Part shown: piece by piece, positions 1 through 5,922 of the stretch | How positions within the stretch are numbered: the first letter of the stretch is position 1 | Layout of the letters: each line of letters begins with the position of its first letter | From: Rubrobacter sp. | GTDB lineage: Bacteria > Actinomycetota > Rubrobacteria > Rubrobacterales > Rubrobacteraceae | Direction of reading: 5' to 3' | DNA length: 7,572 nt | Assembly (NCBI GenBank): GCA_016781705.1 | Contig: JADDPV010000075.1 | Location: forward strand, 1-7,572 | Translations under genes and position numbers: made by a program | The notes under the pieces: generated by a model | The model's database searches: none | What the model saw: only the letters and a program-made list of their open reading frames with translations | What the model was told of the DNA's origin: nothing

Positions 1-2
1 TG

Positions 3-1073
3 GGCATCCTGATGATGGTCCGCTCGGACAACTACGACCTCGCCTACGCGGGCTTCCAGGGACTCCCGAAGTTGATCGGCATCGCGATCGCCTTCGCCTT
101 TTTGCCCGTCTTTATGGGGGAGCTCGCCAGGATCACCGCGGGCGTCTCGGAGGCCTTCGCGCCCAGCGGCGGCGACATAAACGAGGTCAGCCGGGAGCTC
201 TTCAAGGCCTCGATCGGCAACATGGCCGTCAGCAACTTCCTGAACCTCATCCTGCTCGTCGCCGCGGCGGTCGTGGGCGGCCTCCTCGTCGTGGTCGCGA
301 TCCTCAACAAGCTCCTCTACGCCATCCTCTTTGTCGGCGGTGTCTTCGCCCTCGGCGCCTCGATAGTCCCCAGCTTCCAGTCGCTCGCGGGGAGTTGGTT
401 CCGCGGCGTTGTAGCCAGCGCCGGTATCCCTGCGCTCTGGTCCATAGAGCTCGGTATCGGGTCCCTCGTCGTGACCTCGCCGGACGCGATCTTCGGCTCC
501 ATGACGAACTCCCTGGGCTTCATCTCCGAGAGCGCGGTGACTTCTATTGGCGCCATAGGTACGATGTGGGTCATGTACAAGACGCCTTTCAAGTGCATCG
601 AGTGGGCCTTCAACGTCCAGCTCCCCGGCCGCGGCGGCCTGGTGGGGCTCGCGAAGGCCGGTGCCCACCTGGCCGTCGCCACCCCCCTGAAGACGGCGGT
701 CTCCCAGGCCACGAAGAGCCTCTTCCACCGCTCCAGCGGGGGCGGGTCGATCCCGACGCCGCGGACCGATGGCTCCAAGTCCGGAGGCTCCAAGCCCGGA
801 AGCTCCAAGCCCGGCTCCAGGATCGGCGAGGGCAAGGGCGGCGCGGCCCGCAAGATCCAGCACGCCCAGCGCCAGGGACAGCGCAGCCGCGAGGCCGCCA
901 ACGTCTCAAAGAACCTCTCCTCCTACATCCGGCAGCGCGACCGCAACCAGGAGCACAAGGAGAAGTTCATGCAGGGGACTTCCAAGGGACGTCCGCGTAA
1001 GACCGATGCGCCCGGGCTCCAGAACGCTCGGCGCGGAAAGGGCTCCGGCAGTCGCCAGAAGAAGGCCAGGTAA
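3..1073 (+). CDS. VirB6/TrbL-like type IV secretion channel protein, C-terminal part (5' end outside window)
   Basis: Likely an inner-membrane channel subunit of a conjugative type IV secretion apparatus; the call rests on topology and local resemblance, not on a diagnostic motif. The reading frame is open to the left edge (Gly-Ile-Leu precede the first ATG at 12), so this is probably the C-terminal part of a longer protein. Numbering from ATG 12, hydrophobic segments lie at about 18-36, 75-97, 100-119, 132-154 and 175-190. The Trp-containing stretch SWFRGVVASAGIPALW (128-143) resembles the conserved Trp region of TrbL/VirB6 proteins. From about 205 the protein becomes a hydrophilic, strongly basic tail with Gly-Ser-Lys-Pro repeats and many Arg/Lys/Gln, presumably cytoplasmic by the positive-inside rule. 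It stops at TAA 1071-1073, 30 bases before the next gene in the same direction, consistent with one operon. It could instead be another polytopic protein of the same element. Confidence 0.6.
   Translation, partial: GILMMVRSDNYDLAYAGFQGLPKLIGIAIAFAFLPVFMGELARITAGVSEAFAPSGGDINEVSRELFKASIGNMAVSNFLNLILLVAAAVVGGLLVVVAILNKLLYAILFVGGVFALGASIVPSFQSLAGSWFRGVVASAGIPALWSIELGIGSLVVTSPDAIFGSMTNSLGFISESAVTSIGAIGTMWVMYKTPFKCIEWAFNVQLPGRGGLVGLAKAGAHLAVATPLKTAVSQATKSLFHRSSGGGSIPTPRTDGSKSGGSKPGSSKPGSRIGEGKGGAARKIQHAQRQGQRSREAANVSKNLSSYIRQRDRNQEHKEKFMQGTSKGRPRKTDAPGLQNARRGKGSGSRQKKAR
771..815 (+). repeat. Three tandem 15-bp units in the tail of the channel-like gene
   Basis: Three consecutive 15-base units start at 771, 786 and 801, each close to GGCTCCAAGCCCGGA and differing at one or two positions. 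They are in frame and encode Gly/Ser-Ser-Lys-Ser/Pro-Gly three times. They form a flexible basic linker and probably arose by slippage. The unit number may vary between related elements. Confidence 0.75.
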
Positions 1074-1103
1074 AGCTGAACCCTCGGGCGGCCTAGCGAA
1101 CAC

Positions 1104-1727
1104 GTGAGAGGCGCGACTATCCGCATCCTAATGACAACACTGCTCCTACAGCTACTCCTCGCGCTGCCTACGTGGCGCGAGGAGGACCGGGCACGCTTGT
1201 CCGCAAGGGAGGAGCGCATAGCGCGCGCCGAGCGCCGCGAGCACGTGCGCCTGGCCCTACGGTCGGCGGCTGCCCACGGCTACTACGTCTTCGACGAGCT
1301 CATGACCGAGGAGGCCGGAATGATCGACTTCCTGGCCGTCGGTCCCGTCGGGGTCATCGTCGTGGTTGTTCGAGACGAGGCCGGCACGGTCACCGCGGAC
1401 GTCGACGGTACGCTCTACCTGAACGGCCGCGCCTTCGAGGACAGCCCCAACACGCAAGGCGTCGACCTGGTCGAGGACGTCTACGCGCGGCTGCCCGAGG
1501 AAGCCTGCACCGTCTACCACGTCATTTGCTTCACGCGGGCCGAGCTCTTCTACCTCGGCGAGAATCAGGACGCGCTCACGGGCGTCAGCCCTACCTGGGA
1601 CCTTCCGCTGGCCTTCGAGGAGGCTGGGCGCGAGCACACCCCTGCCGACGTCGCAGATCTCGCCGATCTGGTCCGCGAGGCTTACGGCCGCCCGCCGTTC
1701 GTCGTTCCGGAGGAGGGTGAACTCTAA
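1104..1727 (+). CDS. Membrane-anchored NERD-like protein with degenerate nuclease site
   Basis: A 207-residue protein with a hydrophobic N-terminal anchor (about 5-22), a charged Arg/Glu-rich helix (24-50, possibly coiled coil) and a nuclease-related (NERD) domain at about 50-150. The core IDFLAVGPVGVIVVVVRDEAG (74-94) aligns without gaps to the family pattern iDhvvvgpgGvfvIEvKnwkG. Asp75, Gly80-Pro81, Gly83 and Gly94 are kept, but the catalytic Glu and Lys of E-x-K are Val88 and Arg90. A downstream P-x-x-Q (115-118) matches the family's NP..Q element. The protein is therefore probably not an active nuclease and may bind DNA or a partner at the membrane. The start is GTG 1104, the first possible after an in-frame stop at 1077; ATG 1131 is an alternative that keeps the anchor. 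Neither has a strong ribosome site. The stop overlaps the next ATG by one base, indicating translational coupling. NERD assignment is by eye. Confidence 0.62.
   Translation: MRGATIRILMTTLLLQLLLALPTWREEDRARLSAREERIARAERREHVRLALRSAAAHGYYVFDELMTEEAGMIDFLAVGPVGVIVVVVRDEAGTVTADVDGTLYLNGRAFEDSPNTQGVDLVEDVYARLPEEACTVYHVICFTRAELFYLGENQDALTGVSPTWDLPLAFEEAGREHTPADVADLADLVREAYGRPPFVVPEEGEL
1712..1717 (+). promoter_or_regulatory. Ribosome binding site of the primase-like gene
   Basis: GGAGGG lies nine bases before ATG 1727, inside the last codons of the NERD-like gene. It supports ATG 1727 as the start and, with the one-base stop/start overlap (TAATG), supports coupled translation of the two genes. Confidence 0.7.
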
Positions 1728-4700
1728 TGGGCTCCAGGACTCAGAGCGAAAAGGCCACGCCTGCCCGGTCGGAGCGCCCCAAGCGCTACGACAAGGACCT
1801 GGTCCGGGAACGGACGCTGGAGCTCCTCTCGGTCTGTCTCGGGCCGCCCAAAGACCAAGGCGCCCGCGCCGTCTGGGACTGCCCCGCGTGCGGGAAGAGC
1901 GAGAAGTACTCGGTCGTGAAGGCCAGCGGCAAGGGCGGCTGCCTGGTTGCGGACTGCCGCCTCGCCGGGAGCGGCGACGTCTTCGTCATGCTCGCCGGCC
2001 TCGAGGACCTCGACTACAAGGCGGATTTCCTCGCCGTGCTCGCCAGGAGCTACGAGCTCCTCGGCCTGGAGGAGGCCGCCGGTCACTCGCGCAACGGCGC
2101 CCGCCCGCAACCCGCGGCGCGGGAACGGAACGGCGGCTCCGCCTCGGACCAACCAAAGCCCCCCGCGACGGCGCGACGCAAGGACCACAAAGACCCCGCG
2201 CACGGGAACGGCGCCGCAGCCTCCGCGAGCGGTCCCCGGGCCGTGCCCGTCGGGAGCCAGAATCGGAGGCCGCAAGATCCCACCGACGTCCCACCGGCCG
2301 GCGGCGGCGACGAGGCGCCCAGGGGCCCGGACGAGCCGGACGGTTACCTCGACGTCGCTTCCCGGGCGTACGAGCGGATCCTCGAGATCTGCCCCCTGGA
2401 GATGAGGGACCGGGCCTACCTGAAAAAGCGCGGCCTCTCGAACGCGACCATAAGGCGCGGGCGTTTCGGCACCATGACCGCCCCGCGCGCCAGCAAGGTG
2501 AAGGCGGTTCTCCAGCGCGAACTGGGCCGCGAGGCGCTCCTGTCCGTGCCCGGATTCTCCGAGGACGGGGAGAGCGGTCGTATCAAGTTCACCCTCACCG
2601 GCAACTACATCCTCATCCCGTACCACGACGCCCGGGGGCGCATCACGACCATCGAGGGCAGGATCGTGGGGGAGGTCAAGGACCGCAAGTACGTGACCCT
2701 GAGGCGGGCCGGCAACCACCTCTACGTCTTTCCCGGCTTTCGGCCCGACGAGCTCCTCGCGGTCTGCGAGGGGGCGATGGGCGCGATCGTCGCCGCCGAG
2801 TGCGGCCTCGCCGTGGGCGCCATCATGGGCTGCGAGCGCTTCCGGGCGAGCCCCTCCCCGGAGATGCTCGATGGCTCGCCGGGAGATCCCCTCCTGGAGC
2901 TCAAGGGCGCGGACTTTGGCGGCCGGACCGTTCCCTACATCCCCGACGCCGACTCCCCGCCCAACCCCAACGTGCTCAGGGCGGCGCCCAAAGCGGCCCG
3001 CTGGGTCGCCGGACCTCAGAACGGCCTGCCCGCGATCTGCCTCCTCCCCGACGGTATGGACTTGGACGAGTGGCTGCTCTCGCTCGACCCTGCCGAGCGT
3101 GCCGGCCGCTTCGCAGCCCTCCTGGCCGAGGCGGCCCCGCCCGAAGACGAGAAACCCCCCGCCCCGCCGCCACAGCCCAAAGACGAGGCCGGAGATACGG
3201 CGTTGTCCACGGCCGACGCGGCGCCCAGCTCCGCAGACGCCGCCGCGACCGCCAACGGCCTCGTCCCCGCCCCGGACACCCCTGCCCCCGCCGCGGTCGA
3301 GAGCGAGGACGCCGCGTCCACCGCCGGCGGTGGAGCAAACGTCCTCACCGAGGAAGATCTCCGCAAGGGCCGCGCCGCGTCGAAGCCATCGAAAAGGAAC
3401 CGCTCCTCCGGAACGCGCGACGCCGAACAACAGGACGGGCACGAGGCCCAGCCGGGCCTCTGGGACGCCGCCGACGAGCCTTCGGCCAAACCCGACGGGC
3501 GCGGGGTCTCGCGCGGGGCGCGCAAGCTCAGGGACGAGGTCTACCGGGCCCTCATCGAGAAGCTGCCGCCCAAGGAGGAGCACCTCGCGGCGCTGGAGAG
3601 GCTCGGCGTGATGCGCGCCACCGCGAAGGTCGGCCGCTTCGCCTCCCTGGGCCCGGACGCGACCAGGACGGCCGTCGCCGAGCTCGCCGAGCGCTTCGGC
3701 GCGAAGAGGCTCCTCACCGTCCCCGGCTTTGAGGCCGACGAGGGCGGGAAGGTCAACCTTACGTTGGCGCAGGGACGCTCCGAGCAGCACGTCCTCATCC
3801 CCTGCTTCGACGACGATGGTCTTCTGGCGGGCGTGGAAGGCTTGCCGTTCGACCACAAGAGCGGCGAGCTCGACGCGGAGGAGACCGTGCCGCTGAAGGG
3901 CGCGGGCGCTCACCTCTACGTCTTCGCCCACTACCCGCCCGGCCAACTCGAGGGCTTCTGCGAGGGACCGCTCGGGGCGATGCTCGCCGCCCAGGAGGAC
4001 GTCGTCGTGGGCGCGATCGGCGGCTTCCGGCGCTACAGGGCCGCGACCGGCCCCGGAGAGGGACGCCAGGCGGTGGACGCCGTCCTGCCGGAGCTGGAGG
4101 GCGTGGACCTCTCGGACCGCCGGACCGCCTACGTGCCGCGGTCGGGGGTGGGGGAGTCGAACGCCCGCTACCACGAGGCGCCGAAGGCCGCCCGCTGGCT
4201 TATCGAGCGTCAGGGCGGCGACCCGGCCGTGGTCGCGCTCGCCGGCGGGGACGAACCCGAAGGAGAAGCCTCCGCGGACGGCCACCACGGACCCACCTCG
4301 CTCGGCGAGTGGATACGCGCCCTCTCCGAAGACGAGGCCCAGGACCGTCTCCGCGAGCTCTTCCCGGAGAGCCCCGCCCGTCAGGAGCAAGGAGACGAGT
4401 CGGGCGCCTCCGCGCAGACCGAGGGCGCGCACTCGAGGGAGGCGCTGGAGCACAAGGACGCTCCCCCGCTCCCGCTCAAGCCGGTCCTCGTCTGCGTCGC
4501 CGTCGCCGCGGCGATCGGGCTGGCGTTGGGCGCGCTCCTCCTGCGCCTCCGGGACTTCGCCGGCTACGTCTCGACCACCCCCGCCGGCGAGCCGGTCTTG
4601 TACTCCGGGCCGTTGGGTCCCTTGAGGCGCCTGGCTGACGCATCGCCCTTCCGCCTCCTCTACGACCACTACCCGCTCTTCGTGCTGGCCGCCGTCACCG

Positions 4701-5092
4701 GTATCGCGGTCTTCCTCGTGCTCAAGGTTCGCGCCCGTCACCAGGACCGCTGGAAGGCCTCCCGGTTCCGCCTCAGGGACCGCTGGGAGCTGCACGAGGT
4801 TCCGGACGGGTCAGGACCGTCCGCGGCCGTCCTGACGCGCGAGGAGGCGCTGTGGGGCGCCCTGGCGTGGCCGCTCGGGTACTTCCTGGCCGGCTGGATC
4901 ATCGCGGCGCTGGAAGGCATCCTCGCGCTGGCGGCGACGCTCGGGATGGCGCCCGACATCGGCCCGCTCGTCTCGAACCCCGGCACGGCCGCCCTCTACG
5001 CGGCGACGGCCCTCTCCGCTCTCGTGCTTTGGCGGCGCCGGTCAATAAGGTCCGCGGAGGCCAGGATGCTCGCCGGCAAGATACGACACTGA
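1727..5092 (+). CDS. Primase-like protein: CHC2-type zinc finger, two tandem Toprim-like modules, four membrane segments
   Basis: An 1121-residue protein with an unusual order of parts. Residues 21-117 resemble the DnaG zinc-binding domain: Cys52-x2-Cys55-x16-Cys72-x4-Cys77, then GSGDVFVML and a helix with LARSYELLGLE, like the GDvi.fvm/LAe..g pattern after the CHC2 finger. A Pro/Ala/Gly-rich linker follows (118-205). Module A (210-466) resembles the primase core: YLKKRGLSNATI, GRITTIEGRI, KYVT...HLYVF, then Toprim signatures CEG (Glu348), PDAD (Asp407, Asp409) and LLPDGMDLDEWL (439-450). After an acidic, low-complexity linker (467-597), module B (600-880) repeats the same landmarks, but the Asp-x-Asp is Arg805-Ser-Gly807. 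Hydrophobic segments follow at about 918-940, 983-1001, 1046-1070 and 1086-1102. A basic 1000-1020 loop and a basic C-terminus suggest that all enzymatic parts and both termini are cytoplasmic. Known plasmid primases (e.g. RP4 TraC, ColIb Sog, PcfD types) act in conjugation, so a role in DNA transfer or plasmid replication at the membrane is inferred. Priming activity is unproven. Confidence 0.72.
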   Translation: MGSRTQSEKATPARSERPKRYDKDLVRERTLELLSVCLGPPKDQGARAVWDCPACGKSEKYSVVKASGKGGCLVADCRLAGSGDVFVMLAGLEDLDYKADFLAVLARSYELLGLEEAAGHSRNGARPQPAARERNGGSASDQPKPPATARRKDHKDPAHGNGAAASASGPRAVPVGSQNRRPQDPTDVPPAGGGDEAPRGPDEPDGYLDVASRAYERILEICPLEMRDRAYLKKRGLSNATIRRGRFGTMTAPRASKVKAVLQRELGREALLSVPGFSEDGESGRIKFTLTGNYILIPYHDARGRITTIEGRIVGEVKDRKYVTLRRAGNHLYVFPGFRPDELLAVCEGAMGAIVAAECGLAVGAIMGCERFRASPSPEMLDGSPGDPLLELKGADFGGRTVPYIPDADSPPNPNVLRAAPKAARWVAGPQNGLPAICLLPDGMDLDEWLLSLDPAERAGRFAALLAEAAPPEDEKPPAPPPQPKDEAGDTALSTADAAPSSADAAATANGLVPAPDTPAPAAVESEDAASTAGGGANVLTEEDLRKGRAASKPSKRNRSSGTRDAEQQDGHEAQPGLWDAADEPSAKPDGRGVSRGARKLRDEVYRALIEKLPPKEEHLAALERLGVMRATAKVGRFASLGPDATRTAVAELAERFGAKRLLTVPGFEADEGGKVNLTLAQGRSEQHVLIPCFDDDGLLAGVEGLPFDHKSGELDAEETVPLKGAGAHLYVFAHYPPGQLEGFCEGPLGAMLAAQEDVVVGAIGGFRRYRAATGPGEGRQAVDAVLPELEGVDLSDRRTAYVPRSGVGESNARYHEAPKAARWLIERQGGDPAVVALAGGDEPEGEASADGHHGPTSLGEWIRALSEDEAQDRLRELFPESPARQEQGDESGASAQTEGAHSREALEHKDAPPLPLKPVLVCVAVAAAIGLALGALLLRLRDFAGYVSTTPAGEPVLYSGPLGPLRRLADASPFRLLYDHYPLFVLAAVTGIAVFLVLKVRARHQDRWKASRFRLRDRWELHEVPDGSGPSAAVLTREEALWGALAWPLGYFLAGWIIAALEGILALAATLGMAPDIGPLVSNPGTAALYAATALSALVLWRRRSIRSAEARMLAGKIRH
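1880..1957 (+). other. CHC2-like zinc finger coding segment
   Basis: This segment encodes residues 52-77 of the primase-like protein. The ligand pattern is Cys-x2-Cys-x16-Cys-x4-Cys, against Cys-x2-His-x17-Cys-x2-Cys in typical DnaG. A four-Cys ligand set with two extra residues in the second knuckle is a variant of the same fold; the following GSGDVFVML supports the homology. Confidence 0.65.
2354..3124 (+). other. Toprim-like primase module A (motifs intact)
   Basis: This segment encodes residues 210-466. Landmarks in order are LKKRGL (232-237), LLSVPGF (271-277), ILIPYHDARGR (295-305), HLYVF (331-335), CEG with Glu348, PDAD with Asp407 and Asp409, PKAARW (421-426) and DGMDLDEWL (442-450). 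The Glu and the Asp-x-Asp are the metal-binding positions of Toprim domains and are present here. Confidence 0.65.
3317..3334. repeat. 18-bp perfect palindrome
   Basis: TCCACCGCCGGCGGTGGA is its own reverse complement, with no mismatch and no spacer. It lies in the segment encoding the low-complexity linker (residues 531-536) between the two Toprim-like modules. No function is evident. In GC-rich DNA it may be chance. Confidence 0.6.
3524..4366 (+). other. Toprim-like primase module B (degenerate copy)
   Basis: This segment encodes residues 600-880 and repeats module A landmark by landmark: LERLGV (623-628), LLTVPGF (662-668), VLIPCFDDDG (689-698), HLYVF (729-733), CEG with Glu746, VGAIGGFRRYRA (761-772), PKAARW (819-824) and LGEWIRAL (859-866). 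The metal-binding Asp-x-Asp is replaced by Arg-Ser-Gly (805-807) and the LPDGxDxDEW element is broken up, so the module is probably inactive and structural or regulatory. Confidence 0.62.
4478..5035 (+). other. Four-segment membrane block of the primase-like protein
   Basis: This segment encodes residues 918-1103 with four hydrophobic stretches (about 918-940, 983-1001, 1046-1070 and 1086-1102). The loop between the second and third is rich in Arg/Lys, as is the tail after the fourth (RRRSIRSAEAR), giving a consistent topology with both ends in the cytoplasm. The reading frame is continuous from the Toprim part with no sign of a frameshift, so it is a genuine fusion in this sequence. Confidence 0.7.
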
Positions 5093-5094
5093 TA

Positions 5095-5101
5095 GGGGAG
5101 G
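5095..5101 (+). promoter_or_regulatory. Ribosome binding site of the replication-relaxation gene
   Basis: GGGGAGG lies seven bases before GTG 5109, in the 16-base gap after the stop of the primase-like gene. It decides for the GTG start. Confidence 0.72.
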
Positions 5102-5108
5102 CGGAACC

Positions 5109-5876
5109 GTGACGCTGACAGCGGGACGCAGAGGGACCATCACCGATAGGGACTGGGAGGTTCTCCTGGCCCTCTTCTTCTGCCGCTACGCGTCCACGGG
5201 GCAGTTGGCTCATCTGTTCTTCCCCAGCGCCAGCAAGGCCCGCTCCCGCCTGGCGAAGCTGGACGAGAAGGGCTACGTGACGAGCCGGCCGCTCTTCGTC
5301 GTGCAGCCGACGAAGTGGAAACACGGGACCGCGCCGCAGGGGGTCTGGAACCTGACCAAGTCGGGCTTCGAGTTCGTCACTGAGACCCTGGCGTTGGACG
5401 AATCCTTCGCGGCCAAGCCGCTCGCGCCCAAGCAGGCGCGCCACTACGTGAGGGCCGCGGAGATCTACGCCGCCGTCAAGCACCGCCTGGACGGCGAGCT
5501 GGGCGAATACCCCGGCTGGGAGTGGCGCCACGAGAAGCGCGTGGTCTACGCCGGCGAGTACGAGAACGTCCCCTACCAGCACAAGCCGGACGCCCACGTC
5601 CTGTTCTGCGGTCACGTCTTCATCGTCGAGCGCCAGACCGCCGAGTCGAAGGTGGGCCCGAAGAAGATCTACGAGAAGGTCGAGGACCACAAGCGTTACG
5701 TCGAGACGCGCCTGCGCAAGCCGGCCGAGGTCCTCTTCGCCTTCGACACGGACGACTCGCCGATGATCGACACGGCCAGGCGCGCCGGCGAGCAGCTCGG
5801 TATGGAAGTGGTGGCCCGCGACGTTGCCGGCATCGCCGACTACCTCTACAGCGCCGCCCTCCGCCTCTCGCCCTGA
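5109..5876 (+). CDS. Replication-relaxation family protein
   Basis: A 255-residue soluble protein resembling the replication-relaxation family, which is common on actinobacterial and Gram-positive plasmids and conjugative elements and is thought to assist plasmid DNA relaxation/replication. Residues 10-60 form a winged-helix DNA-binding unit (ITDRDWEVLLAL, TGQLAHLFF, SKARSRLAKLDEKGYV). The second half looks like a restriction-endonuclease-like core: HKPDAHVLFCGHVFIVERQ, with Pro160-Asp161 and Glu174-Arg-Gln176, then KIYEKVEDHKRY (186-197) and a strand EVLFAF (207-212). Family members keep PDa...fflEvD/ExQ-type residues here; nuclease activity is not established. The gene starts at GTG 5109, 16 bases after the primase-like gene and behind a good ribosome site, so it is the last gene of the operon in view. 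Its position beside a primase-like protein fits a role in processing plasmid DNA for replication or transfer. Family call fairly sure; mechanism unknown. Confidence 0.75.
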   Translation: MTLTAGRRGTITDRDWEVLLALFFCRYASTGQLAHLFFPSASKARSRLAKLDEKGYVTSRPLFVVQPTKWKHGTAPQGVWNLTKSGFEFVTETLALDESFAAKPLAPKQARHYVRAAEIYAAVKHRLDGELGEYPGWEWRHEKRVVYAGEYENVPYQHKPDAHVLFCGHVFIVERQTAESKVGPKKIYEKVEDHKRYVETRLRKPAEVLFAFDTDDSPMIDTARRAGEQLGMEVVARDVAGIADYLYSAALRLSP

Positions 5877-5901
5877 CGTTGGTCGTTCGCCCCAGCTTGG
5901 A

Positions 5902-5914
5902 GCGGGCCGCCCGC
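5902..5914. terminator. Weak GC hairpin between convergent genes
   Basis: GCGGG-CCG-CCCGC forms a five-pair GC stem with a three-base loop, in the 46-base gap between the converging replication-relaxation and methyltransferase genes. There is no T-run on either side, so it is a poor intrinsic terminator. Only its position makes it a candidate. Confidence 0.22.
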
Positions 5915-5922
5915 GAGTGCGC

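Noticed and set aside
1074..1103. Possible promoter in the 30-base gap before the NERD-like gene
   Set aside because: No convincing -35/-10 pair and the gap is too short; co-transcription with the preceding gene is simpler.
2045..2061. Seven-pair hairpin AGGAGCT-ACG-AGCTCCT
   Set aside because: Within the zinc-finger-domain coding segment and built from common Leu/Glu/Ser codons; no T-run or other regulatory context.
1717..3732. 671-codon plus-strand frame overlapping the primase-like gene
   Set aside because: Arg/Pro-rich out-of-phase reading with no domain; a typical high-GC shadow.
1724..4795. 1023-codon open frame on the minus strand opposite the primase-like gene
   Set aside because: Shadow frame of GC-rich coding DNA. 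The plus-strand product shows recognisable zinc-finger, Toprim and membrane features and has a ribosome site; the antisense product is low-complexity Gly/Arg/Ala/Val-rich with no recognisable domain.
4810..4836. 8-bp inverted repeat GTCAGGAC...GTCCTGAC with an 11-base spacer
   Set aside because: Lies inside coding sequence; one or two such repeats are expected by chance in a window of this size and composition.
4899..5690. 263-codon minus-strand frame opposite the replication-relaxation gene
   Set aside because: Antisense shadow; no ribosome site or recognisable domain.
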